A stretch of 64,000 nucleotides of DNA. It comes from Bryobacterales bacterium F-183. GTDB lineage: Bacteria; Acidobacteriota; Terriglobia; Bryobacterales; Bryobacteraceae. The notes beneath the pieces were generated by a model. The model searched no databases. It worked only from the letters and a program-made list of their open reading frames with translations, and was not told the origin of the DNA. The stretch is taken from positions 2,108,001-2,172,000 of the forward strand of contig AP025252.1 in assembly GCA_016865505.2 (NCBI GenBank), written 5' to 3'. Below, piece by piece: positions 1 to 7,922 of this stretch (position 1 is the stretch's first letter; every line of letters begins with the position of its first letter). The position numbers and the translations under genes are program-made.

Positions 1-996
1 CAGGTGCAGATGCCGCCGCAGCACCTCTTCAATCCGCTCCTCGCCGAACTCCTCGCCGTCCTCAATCCCGGCCTCGGTTAGTCCGTCCGTGAACATCAGT
101 AGGCTGTCGCCTTCCTGGACATCCACGGTCTCGACATCGGTCTCAAACCCGTCCATAATCCCGAGTACGGTGGCCGTGGTATCGAGCTTGCGGCAACTGG
201 CGCCGTCGCGCCCAAACAGCATCGCCGGCGGATGCCCGCAGTTGGCGTACTGCAACCGCCGCGCCGCCGGATCGTAGATCGCAAAGAACGCGGTGGCAAA
301 ATGCGCGGGCGGAGTGGACCGGTAAAAATGCGAGTTCACATTCCGCAGAATTGTTTTTAGGTCGCCTGCGGTCTGCGTGCGGAAGAGCGCCTGCAGGTTG
401 GCCATGAGTAGCGCGGCAGGTACGCCTTTGCCCGAGACATCGGCCAGAATCAGCGCCTGCCGCCCGCCTTCGAGTTGCAAAAAGTCGTAATAGTCGCCGC
501 CGATTTCGCGAGCCGGGACACACAAACCTTCAAACTCGATGCCGTCGCTCTTGCCGCCGCGGCTCGGAAACAACCCCTGCTGTACCGTCCGCGCAATCTC
601 CAGTTCCGAGTACGCATTGCGTGCGGATTTGGAAATCTGCCGCTCCACGACACCCAGTAGCTTGTGGTTATCCCAAGGTTTTTGAATAAAATCCGAAGCG
701 CCGCGCTGCATGGCTTCGACGGCGAGATCGACGCTGCTCCATGCCGTCATCACGACGATCGGGACCTTGCCCGCCCGCGCCCGAACAGCGGAGACAAGTT
801 CCAGGCCTTCGGCGCCGGACGTCGTGTCCCGCGAATAGTTCATGTCCATCAGGACAATGTCGTACTTGCCGTCGTCGAGCTTGCCGACCAAAGTCGCAGG
901 ACTGTCAGCCGTTTCAATGCGGTAGCCCGCTCCCTTCAGGAGCAGCCGCAGCGCCTCCACCACGTCCGCTTGATCGTCGCATACCAGAACCCGCAT
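1..996 (-). CDS. Response regulator fused to PP2C/SpoIIE-type phosphatase, 3' end cut by window
   Basis: The reading frame stays open to the window edge, so the last residues are missing; 332 codons are visible. Residues 1-125 form a receiver domain: the early acidic pair is in VCDDQ, the phospho-acceptor Asp is in VLMDMNYSRDTTSG and the conserved Lys is in FIQKPW. From about residue 145 a PP2C/SpoIIE-like serine phosphatase follows, with GGDYYDF, LADVSGKGVPAALLMA, NCGHPPAML and DGLTEAG carrying the metal-binding acidic residues. Proteins of this design (RsbU/RssB-like) relay a phosphorylation signal to anti-sigma-factor antagonists by dephosphorylation. I chose the ATG at 996 because the receiver fold begins immediately after it. 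No partner kinase or anti-sigma gene is adjacent within the window. Confidence 0.93.
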   Translation of the reverse strand, partial: MRVLVCDDQADVVEALRLLLKGAGYRIETADSPATLVGKLDDGKYDIVLMDMNYSRDTTSGAEGLELVSAVRARAGKVPIVVMTAWSSVDLAVEAMQRGASDFIQKPWDNHKLLGVVERQISKSARNAYSELEIARTVQQGLFPSRGGKSDGIEFEGLCVPAREIGGDYYDFLQLEGGRQALILADVSGKGVPAALLMANLQALFRTQTAGDLKTILRNVNSHFYRSTPPAHFATAFFAIYDPAARRLQYANCGHPPAMLFGRDGASCRKLDTTATVLGIMDGFETDVETVDVQEGDSLLMFTDGLTEAGIEDGEEFGEERIEEVLRRHLHL

Positions 997-1089
997 GTTC
1001 GCTATCTCTATGCTACGTGTTGGACGGGTGGCGGCGGGAAACAGGCCCGCGATATACTTCAAAAAGTCCGCCGGTTCCGCGCGGATGTT

Positions 1090-1476
1090 ATGCCCCAAAG
1101 ACTCGGCGACGATATCGACGATTTTTGCATCAAATGCAAGCGGCTGACCAATCACTCCATTGTTTCTTTGGTGGATGAAAAAGCGGCAAAGGTCCGCTGC
1201 CGTACGTGCTATCACGACCATGATTACCGGCACGAAGAACCTCTTCCCTCCAAGAAGGAGCTAAAGCGTTTGGCCGAAGAAGCTGCCCTCAAGGCGGCGG
1301 GCGGAGCGTTGTCTCTCGACGGGGACGACGAACTGCTCGACGACGGCGACGAAGACGAAGAGGAGATGGACGAAGCGCCAGCCGCCTCGCTGGACGAGGA
1401 CGAAGAGCCAGCGCTGCCTGCAGCCAAGAAAGCCGCCAAGAAAGCGGCCAAAAAGGCTGCCAAGAAGTCCAAGTAA
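1090..1476 (+). CDS. Small zinc-ribbon protein with acidic centre and H1-like Lys/Ala tail
   Basis: A 128-residue protein with three regions. Residues 13-40 carry two CxxC pairs (C13-x2-C16 and C37-x2-C40), the pattern of a zinc ribbon. Residues about 70-110 are strongly acidic (Asp/Glu runs). The last 20 residues are repeated Ala-Ala-Lys-Lys units, like bacterial histone-H1-like tails. I started at ATG 1090 because the upstream open frame overlaps the divergent phosphatase gene and has no family-like sequence. A nucleic-acid-binding role is inferred from the basic tail and zinc ribbon. It converges on the TonB gene with a 3-base gap. A protein with this layout could alternatively be a transcription accessory factor. 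Confidence 0.75.
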   Translation: MPQRLGDDIDDFCIKCKRLTNHSIVSLVDEKAAKVRCRTCYHDHDYRHEEPLPSKKELKRLAEEAALKAAGGALSLDGDDELLDDGDEDEEEMDEAPAASLDEDEEPALPAAKKAAKKAAKKAAKKSK

Positions 1477-1479
1477 ACG

Positions 1480-2253
1480 CTACTGGGCGAGCGTAAAGTT
1501 CACCTCAATCGGTGCCATCACCTCGACGGGTTCGCCGTTGAGCAAAGTCGGCTGGTACAGCCACTGCCGTACCGCGTCCACCGCCGCTTTCACCAGCAGC
1601 GGATGCCCGCCCAAAACCTGTAGTTCCTGAATCGAGCCATCGCGCCCGATCTTGCCCATCAATCGAACGGTGCCGGATACTCGAGCCTGCTTGGCCAACG
1701 GCGGGTACACCGGTACGACGCGGCGCACCATCTTGGCCGCCAGCACTCCGCTGCTCACTCGCAACACCTGCGGCGGTTGCTCTGGAGCCTTTCGCTCGAC
1801 GGGTGGAGGAGGCGGCGGAGGAGGTACGCGAGTCGCGTTGTTGCCCAGTCCACTCAGGATGCCGTCCGCGAGGCCGCCGTCGCCAGCGATGTTCGGCGTA
1901 GTACCCCCAGTAGTCGGGATGCCTGTAACCGGCGCAGGGTCCATGAGGATTTCGGACAGCGGCCTCGGTGCGTGATTGCGGATGAAGGCGAGCAAAGTGT
2001 TTGAGGCAGCGGCCCTCGGTTGCGGACGTGAGACACTCGCCGGCTGGGCGATCTCTGGAGCCGGACCTTTGGGCAGCGGCACGGTGGGCAAAGTGAGTCC
2101 GCTGCGGATGAGAGCCTGCGAAAGATGGTCGGTGTAAATCAACGGCAGCAGGATCAACGTCGTGATACCCGCTGCTTGCAAGGTGAGCGAAAGCGCAAAG
2201 CTCCAGGGCTTCGATGAGGAGCGTTCGTAGGTGACGATCGATTGCTCAAACAT
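1480..2253 (-). CDS. TonB-family energy transducer
   Basis: A 257-residue protein with the TonB layout: a short cytoplasmic N-terminus, one transmembrane segment at about residues 25-45, a proline-rich periplasmic linker with a run of seven prolines near the middle, and a C-terminal TonB domain beginning near VVPVYPPLAKQARVSGTVRL. The domain keeps the typical V-x-Y-P-P-x-A and G-x-V-x-L pattern. Such proteins pass proton-motive force from ExbB/ExbD to outer-membrane receptors; neither ExbBD nor a receptor is adjacent here. ATG 2253 is chosen over ATG 2283 because the upstream option would start inside the promoter region of the divergent gene. Confidence 0.85.
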   Translation of the reverse strand: MFEQSIVTYERSSSKPWSFALSLTLQAAGITTLILLPLIYTDHLSQALIRSGLTLPTVPLPKGPAPEIAQPASVSRPQPRAAASNTLLAFIRNHAPRPLSEILMDPAPVTGIPTTGGTTPNIAGDGGLADGILSGLGNNATRVPPPPPPPPVERKAPEQPPQVLRVSSGVLAAKMVRRVVPVYPPLAKQARVSGTVRLMGKIGRDGSIQELQVLGGHPLLVKAAVDAVRQWLYQPTLLNGEPVEVMAPIEVNFTLAQ

Positions 2254-2291
2254 GCCGGTGTAGACACCGCGATTTGGGCCCATGTTCCCGA

Positions 2292-2297
2292 TATACT
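2292..2297 (+). promoter_or_regulatory. Possible -10 box close to the start codon
   Basis: TATACT lies only 7 bases before ATG 2305. With ordinary spacing, transcription would begin at or beside the start codon, giving a leaderless or nearly leaderless mRNA. No clear -35 box is seen. Confidence 0.4.
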
Positions 2298-2304
2298 AAC
2301 TGCG

Positions 2305-3339
2305 ATGATTTCCAGAAGATCTTTGCTCGCGGTGGGAACAACAGTGTTCGCGCAACAGTCCAATACAAGAGACTGGACAGGCAAAACGCCCACGCGCTAT
2401 CCCGATCCCGACGTCATTTCTCTCGACAAAAGATTCGACGCCTATAAGATCGGCAACACGCCGATTCAGCGCCTGCATACCGGTACGCTATGGGCGGAAG
2501 GTCCGGCCTGGAACGGTGTGGGCCGCTATCTGGTGTGGAGCGATATCCCGAACAACCGCCAGCTTCGTTATCTCGAAGAAGACGGGCATGTGTCGGTGAT
2601 GCGCCAGCCAGCCGGCTATTCCAACGGCAATATGTTTGACTGGCAGGGCCGCCAGATCTCGATGGAACATGGCAATCGCCGCGTGGTCCGCTATGAACAT
2701 AACGGCACAGTGACGGTGATTGCCGATAAGTGGGAGGGCAAGCCGCTCAACGCACCGAACGACGCCGCTGTGCATCAGGACGGGTCCATCTGGTTCACCG
2801 ACCCCGGCTACGGCCGCATGATGAATTATGAAGGTAGCGGCCGTGGTCCTCTGGAGATCAAAGAAGCGGTGTATCGCGTCGACGGCCAGACCGGCAAGAT
2901 GGAGAAGGTCACCGACGACATTTACAAGCCCAACGGCATCTGCTTCTCGCCCGATTACAAGAAGCTGTACGTCGCCGACACGGGCAACTCACCCTCGGGC
3001 AAGCCGGCACACAACATCAAAGTGTGGGATGTGGATGGCACCAAGCTCCGCAATGGGAAGCAATTCATCCACATGGCGATGGACGGCCGCGAAGGTCAGG
3101 CCGACGGCATTCGTCCAGACACCGACGGCAACATCTGGGTCGGCGCCGGCTGGGTGGGCGAAGGGTACGACGGCGTGCACGTCTATTCGAAAGAGGGCGA
3201 CCGCATCGGCCTCATCCGTTTGCCGGAAATGTGCGCCAACGTTTGTTTTGGCGGACCCAAGCGCAATCGCCTGTTTATGTGCGGCAGCCAGAGCATGTAC
3301 TCGCTGTACACAGAAGCGGTGGGCGCAGGCCCAGGCTAA
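2305..3339 (+). CDS. SMP-30/gluconolactonase-like secreted protein
   Basis: A 344-residue protein with a twin-arginine-like leader (ISRRSLLAVGTTVFAQ) and a six-bladed SMP-30/gluconolactonase propeller. The usual metal ligands are visible in sequence: Glu in WAEGPAW, Asn in LNAPNDAAV and Asp in LYVADTGN. The family hydrolyses sugar lactones with a divalent metal ion; the true substrate here is unknown. The ATG at 2305 gives the Tat-like leader at the very N-terminus, so the longer frame from 2242 is rejected. It converges with the SGNH-like gene, overlapping it by 4 bases. Confidence 0.88.
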   Translation: MISRRSLLAVGTTVFAQQSNTRDWTGKTPTRYPDPDVISLDKRFDAYKIGNTPIQRLHTGTLWAEGPAWNGVGRYLVWSDIPNNRQLRYLEEDGHVSVMRQPAGYSNGNMFDWQGRQISMEHGNRRVVRYEHNGTVTVIADKWEGKPLNAPNDAAVHQDGSIWFTDPGYGRMMNYEGSGRGPLEIKEAVYRVDGQTGKMEKVTDDIYKPNGICFSPDYKKLYVADTGNSPSGKPAHNIKVWDVDGTKLRNGKQFIHMAMDGREGQADGIRPDTDGNIWVGAGWVGEGYDGVHVYSKEGDRIGLIRLPEMCANVCFGGPKRNRLFMCGSQSMYSLYTEAVGAGPG

Positions 3340-4406
3340 GGCTTTTTGAGCCAGTCTTCCGCTTTGGCGGACTTGGCTCGTTCCTGCTGGATTTTTAGCA
3401 TTGGCTCCAGGTTGGACGCGGTGACGCGGAATTCACTTCCGGCGCCGCGTCCAATTTCTTTGAGCATCCAAGATGCTGTGGGCAGATCGAAGTGGTAGAT
3501 ATCCGTGTAGTGATCCAAGTCTTCAATGCGCCGATCGCCCTGGAAATCGTAGATCGCGACATTGGGCAGCGCTTGGGTGAGTTGAAATAAGCGTCGCTTC
3601 CAATCGAGCGTCAACTCCACCTGCTTGCGCTGTTCGAAGTCGATCCAGGCGAGGATCGAGTACGGCGGATGCACCAGATCAAACTGAATCTGTGGGTGCG
3701 ACCGGATGATCGGCAGCGGGTTGGTCTCAAAGTTCCGGACCATCTCTTCCGTCGTGCGCGGCGGTTGCTTGTAGCGTTGGTTGAAGTCCCCTGGTAGCAG
3801 TCCCTTGGTGGCTTCCTCGCGTGAGAATCGCACGTCCAGAGCCCACCCCCAAGGCAGGTCCGGATCGGTGCGGTAGGTTTTATCCTCTTTGCCCCGCACG
3901 ATGTCGAGACTGCGTTGGAACGTATCTGCCGCAAGCAGGTAACGGACGTCGTTGAACGGGTTACGATCCCACATGTGCAACGGCAAAGGACCTTGCACCC
4001 AAAGTTTATTCGTCGGCCCGGCATAGGTGTTGACGTTGAGGTCCAGTACAACGCGACGAACGCCCGGCGTGTGCGACAGCGCGACATTCAGCATCATGCC
4101 GAGTTCGTAGGCGGAACTGCTGCTGAGCGAAAGATTCGCTGCTTTGCCGCCAAGATGCTGTGACGCTTCAGAATTGCGGAAGCACTCAAACATCGAAGAG
4201 CCAAGCAGCACAACGTCGTAGCCGCCACGCTTGGCAAGCCCTGGTGTGATCTGGCGCTGCAGCGTGTGCCAGAAGCGAGGTTTTGCAGATGCGCGGTACT
4301 GCTGAAACGGGTCCACCCAAAAGTTGAACGCGCCCACCGCGGTGAGCGTCAGGCCTGCGGTAGCCAGAATCCACTTAGAAGTTGAAGTAGAGGAATTCGG
4401 TGGCAT
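3336..4406 (-). CDS. SGNH-like partner of MBOAT O-acyltransferase (AlgJ/AlgX-like role)
   Basis: A 356-residue membrane-anchored protein: one N-terminal membrane segment (about residues 11-30), then a periplasmic domain with GSSMFECFRN, which resembles block I of SGNH hydrolases with Gly-Ser-Ser in place of Gly-Asp-Ser. Proteins of this type usually sit directly next to MBOAT transferases and finish transfer of acetyl groups to exported polysaccharide. Here it overlaps the MBOAT gene by 32 bases, which suggests translational coupling. It is the last gene of the minus-strand operon starting at 9673. Which polymer is acetylated cannot be read from the sequence. Confidence 0.75.
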   Translation of the reverse strand: MPPNSSTSTSKWILATAGLTLTAVGAFNFWVDPFQQYRASAKPRFWHTLQRQITPGLAKRGGYDVVLLGSSMFECFRNSEASQHLGGKAANLSLSSSSAYELGMMLNVALSHTPGVRRVVLDLNVNTYAGPTNKLWVQGPLPLHMWDRNPFNDVRYLLAADTFQRSLDIVRGKEDKTYRTDPDLPWGWALDVRFSREEATKGLLPGDFNQRYKQPPRTTEEMVRNFETNPLPIIRSHPQIQFDLVHPPYSILAWIDFEQRKQVELTLDWKRRLFQLTQALPNVAIYDFQGDRRIEDLDHYTDIYHFDLPTASWMLKEIGRGAGSEFRVTASNLEPMLKIQQERAKSAKAEDWLKKP

Positions 4407-5685
4407 GCTGCAGGAAAGTGACCGAGAGGGCGAGCAATAGGCCTAACGCGATGCGCCACGCGGGCGTAAGCGATTGGCGTTCGAAAAGCTTTTGCGTGTT
4501 GGGAACCAGCCAAGCGATGGGTAGTGCGATGGCGAGCAACCAGATGGTGGACGGCAGATTGGCGGCCTGCGTGAATGCAGGCTGCAGCATCGCTTTGGTG
4601 ATGACCCAGGCGTCCGTGAGGTTCGCCGCGCGGAACCAGACCCATAGCCAAGTCACGCTGAGAAACGTCAACGCACGGGCCAGCAATGCGGGCAGTGGAT
4701 ACGGCCAAAGCCTTGCCAGTACCACTCCGACGCCGTTGAGGATCCCCCAGACGATGAAGGTCCAGTTGGCGCCGTGCCAAAGGCCCGCGACGGCGAAGGT
4801 GATGAGGGTCGCGACGTAGGGATGCCGCGCGCCGCCGATGGGAAAGAACAGGTAATCACGCAGAAAGCGGGAGAGCGTGATGTGCCAGCGCTGCCAGAAG
4901 TCCTGGAGGTTGCGCGCCTGATACGGCGAATTGAAGTTGATCGGCAGTTCGATGTTCAGCATCTTCGACATGCCGCGGGCCATGTCGGTGTAGCCGCTGA
5001 AGTCGAAGTAGATCTGCGCGGTATAGGCCAGGGCTGTTAACCAGGACTGCGAAAAATTTAGCACAGACAGATTACCAAAGCCTGTGGCGACAAACGGCGA
5101 AAGCTGGTCCGCAATGAGAACCTTCTTGGCGAGGCCTGCAGCCAACAGCGCGAGTCCTGGTGCGAAGCGTTCCGCGCTGAATGTGGCTCGGGTGGAGTTC
5201 ACAAACTGCGGGAGCATTTCGCCATGATGCAGGATCGGCCCGGCTAGCAGGTGCGGGAAGTACGTGACGAACAGCGCGTAATCGATAAAGCCGTATTTGG
5301 CAGGGTCCGCATCGCGACGGTGGACATCCACCAGGTACGCGATTTGAGTGAACGTGAAGAAGCTGATGCCCAGCGGCAGTACGATGCCGGTGGCACCGAA
5401 GAAGAAGCCCGCGTATTTGAAGTACACCAGTGCTGCGAGGTTGCCAGTAATGCCTGCGACCAGCCAGGCGCGGCTGCGGCACTGCTTGCCTACGACGTAG
5501 TTGAAGAGCACAGAAGCGGCCAGCAGAGCAACAAAGCGCGCGTCCCACCAGGCGTAGAAGAAGACCGACGCAACGGTGAGCCACACACGGCCTGCGTAAT
5601 GCGAGGCCCAATGGTTGAGGGCAAGGTACAGCGCGATTGCCAGCGGCAGAAAGAGAAAGAGAAATTCGAAGGAGTTGAAGATCAT
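4375..5685 (-). CDS. MBOAT family O-acyltransferase (AlgI/DltB-like)
   Basis: A 436-residue polytopic membrane protein starting MIFNSFEFLFLFLPLAIALY, the typical AlgI/PatA-type beginning. About ten hydrophobic segments are visible. The core motifs are SYTD-like DFSGYTDMARG and NFNSPYQARNLQDFWQRWHITLSRFLRDYLFFPIGG, and the catalytic-His motif GLWHGANWTFIVWG follows. The family moves acyl groups, usually acetyl, from the cytoplasm onto extracellular polysaccharide. It overlaps its SGNH-like partner downstream and the propeller gene upstream (4 bases), so it belongs to one operon. Its divergent neighbours are exosortase and EpsI, which in other bacteria accompany exopolysaccharide loci. Confidence 0.92.
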   Translation of the reverse strand: MIFNSFEFLFLFLPLAIALYLALNHWASHYAGRVWLTVASVFFYAWWDARFVALLAASVLFNYVVGKQCRSRAWLVAGITGNLAALVYFKYAGFFFGATGIVLPLGISFFTFTQIAYLVDVHRRDADPAKYGFIDYALFVTYFPHLLAGPILHHGEMLPQFVNSTRATFSAERFAPGLALLAAGLAKKVLIADQLSPFVATGFGNLSVLNFSQSWLTALAYTAQIYFDFSGYTDMARGMSKMLNIELPINFNSPYQARNLQDFWQRWHITLSRFLRDYLFFPIGGARHPYVATLITFAVAGLWHGANWTFIVWGILNGVGVVLARLWPYPLPALLARALTFLSVTWLWVWFRAANLTDAWVITKAMLQPAFTQAANLPSTIWLLAIALPIAWLVPNTQKLFERQSLTPAWRIALGLLLALSVTFLQHATEFLYFNF

Positions 5686-7922
5686 GGCCGCAAAACGGCC
5701 TTGGCCAAGCCAGCGTTGCCTGCCTGATCGTACACCCGGATGACTACCAGATGCTCGCCCGCGCGAACATTGGGGATGCGAATTTCAAAGCGCTCTGTCG
5801 TAGCGTCCGTCACGCCGTCGGCCGATTCCACAGGCTGCCAGGGGTTGGCATCGATGGAGTACTCACAGCGGCGCAGCATCGACGTCTGGTCCGTACCTTC
5901 GACATCGATCTCGATCGAGTCGCCATTGCGGCGGCTGTTGAGGAGGCGAAGTACAGGCGGCGTGTTGTCCACTAGCACGGGCGCGCTGACGCCTTGCGCC
6001 TCACGCGAATACTGCGGCGGATTGGAAGGGCGGTCCGATGCGATGACACGGAAGTGGTAGCGGCCATCGGCAAGAACGTCGCTTTCGAGCATGTACGTGT
6101 TTTCGAACAGATTGGCGCGCAGCAGCTTCCATTCCTGTTCGTCTTCCCCGCGGAAATAGAGCGCGTAGATGAGCTTGTCGCCTTCGGGGTCGTCGGCCTG
6201 CCAGGTGACCTGCGTCGGTTGCGACCCGCTGCGGGACAGCGCGGTGGCCTGCGTGTTCGCTCCGCCTGCTGCCTCGCCGGACTCCGTGACGGTGACGCTG
6301 AACGCGGCCTGCGCATTGGCTGCAGTGGCCGCGCCGGCGCTGCCCGAAGCCTGCTTGGCGGCGGACGATACCGACACGCTCCGCACGGCAGGCGCGTTGT
6401 TCTGCGGCAGGTACGCGGCCGTGACGGAGTGGATGGATGGCGTGGCTGTACCAGAGCCGGTCATGGAAAGCTTCCACTGAATGAAGCGCGCGTTAGGACT
6501 TGCGATGAGTGCGTTCTTTGAGTCGCGCAGTGGGGCGGACCAGTCACTCCACGTGGCATCGGGACGCGACGAGTTGCCGGTGCGCGTGCGGAACTCCACC
6601 GAGGTGCCGGCAGGAAGGTCGCCGAGCCAGTGCAGGCGCCCCCAGCGTGAAACTGAACCAGCGTCGTGTACGGGCGCTTCAAACTCGCCTTTGGGGCTGA
6701 GCGCGGTAGCGAGTTTGTAGATTTTGCCTGCGCTGCCGGAAGCCGCAAAAATGCCTTCCGGCGCGGTGACGAGGCGCGAGGTCTCGCCTTCGTTGGTCTG
6801 CAGAATGAGCGTGGGGCGGCGATCGTCGTTTAAGCGGTACACACGGCCCTGGCCGTCGGTGGAAAAGAGCAGCGTGTTGCCTTCTGCCAGCGCGAGGTCG
6901 TAGATGTTTTCGTCCTTCGAGGTCCAGATGTTTTCCACCATGTTGTCGGCACTGATCTTGTAGATGGCCGACTTGTCGATGCCGGAGATCTCATAGGTTT
7001 GCGCGGCGGCTCCGACGGCGGACGTGGTGAGGGTGGACGTCACAGAGGGCTTGGGTTCGGCCGCTTTGGGGAAGCCGGCCTGCGAATCGGTGACCGTGAT
7101 CGACGTGCCGGTGGTGGATACGACCGGAGCATTGGGGATGCCCTGGATCGCGCTGGGAGTGCCGCCGCGCTTGGCGAGCGAGCCTCCTAAGGCGGCGGCG
7201 TACACGGAGCCGTCGGGGAGGGGCAGGATCGCGCGGATCTCCGGCAGGCTGGAATCGAAGAGTACGAAGGCTTTGCCCTTGGCGGTGACGCGGTACAGGA
7301 TGCCATTGGGTTCGCTGCCCGCGAGCAGGCGGCCGTCGCGATCAAAGGCCAGTGCGGTAATGTGGGCCTGGCCGCTTTCAAAGTACAGTTCGCCTTGGCC
7401 TGCTGCGGTGACGCGATAGATGTTGCCGGCCTCGCCTGCGCCGACGTACAGCGCGTTGTCGGGTCCGATGCGCAGCGACCAGATGTAGCGCGTGCCGGTG
7501 GGCGCAAAGTACTCCGTCGCTTTGCCGTTCTCGATGCGGTAGACCTTACCGTCCGGCGAAGTTCCGGCGTAGACGATGCCTTTGGAATCGACGGCGACGG
7601 CGAAGACTTCGGGCTGGTCGGACGTCCAAAGCAAGGTGCCTTTGTTGGCGCCGGGTTCGACGCGATAGACGCGGCCGCGATGGCCGGTGCCGAGGTACAG
7701 CGAGCCGTCGTTGCCTCGCGCGATGGACCAGATTTCCGGCTGTTCGCTGGAGAATACGGCATCGAGGCGCGGAGCGAGGGCGAGGCGTCCGTCGCGGTTG
7801 AGCGAGAGGCCTTGCAGCTTGCCACGGAGGAAGTCCGCGTAGCCGTTCATTTCCCAGGTAGCGGTTGTGGCGGCGGGCAAGAGTACGGCGGTTGTGGCGA
7901 ACAGAAGACTGGCCAGCTTCAT
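5682..7922 (-). CDS. Secreted beta-propeller protein with C-terminal beta-sandwich domains
   Basis: A 746-residue protein with a signal peptide (MKLASLLFATTAVLLPAAT). From about residue 50 to 330 it contains repeated units of about 40 residues ending in patterns such as LYLGTGHRGRVYRV, VYAGTSPDGKVYRI, LYVGAGEAGNIYRV and LLAGSEPNGILYRV, which are propeller blades. The C-terminal half holds a sandwich-like region (VEFRTRTGNSS to FIQWKLSM) and a fibronectin-III-like region (VTWQADDPEGDKLIYALYF), then a VYDQAGN strand typical of Ig-like folds. I recognise no catalytic motif. The ATG at 7922 overlaps the upstream peptidase stop in an ATGA junction, so translation is probably coupled. A role in exported polymer or protein handling is inferred only from context. 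Confidence 0.8.
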   Translation of the reverse strand: MKLASLLFATTAVLLPAATTATWEMNGYADFLRGKLQGLSLNRDGRLALAPRLDAVFSSEQPEIWSIARGNDGSLYLGTGHRGRVYRVEPGANKGTLLWTSDQPEVFAVAVDSKGIVYAGTSPDGKVYRIENGKATEYFAPTGTRYIWSLRIGPDNALYVGAGEAGNIYRVTAAGQGELYFESGQAHITALAFDRDGRLLAGSEPNGILYRVTAKGKAFVLFDSSLPEIRAILPLPDGSVYAAALGGSLAKRGGTPSAIQGIPNAPVVSTTGTSITVTDSQAGFPKAAEPKPSVTSTLTTSAVGAAAQTYEISGIDKSAIYKISADNMVENIWTSKDENIYDLALAEGNTLLFSTDGQGRVYRLNDDRRPTLILQTNEGETSRLVTAPEGIFAASGSAGKIYKLATALSPKGEFEAPVHDAGSVSRWGRLHWLGDLPAGTSVEFRTRTGNSSRPDATWSDWSAPLRDSKNALIASPNARFIQWKLSMTGSGTATPSIHSVTAAYLPQNNAPAVRSVSVSSAAKQASGSAGAATAANAQAAFSVTVTESGEAAGGANTQATALSRSGSQPTQVTWQADDPEGDKLIYALYFRGEDEQEWKLLRANLFENTYMLESDVLADGRYHFRVIASDRPSNPPQYSREAQGVSAPVLVDNTPPVLRLLNSRRNGDSIEIDVEGTDQTSMLRRCEYSIDANPWQPVESADGVTDATTERFEIRIPNVRAGEHLVVIRVYDQAGNAGLAKAVLRP

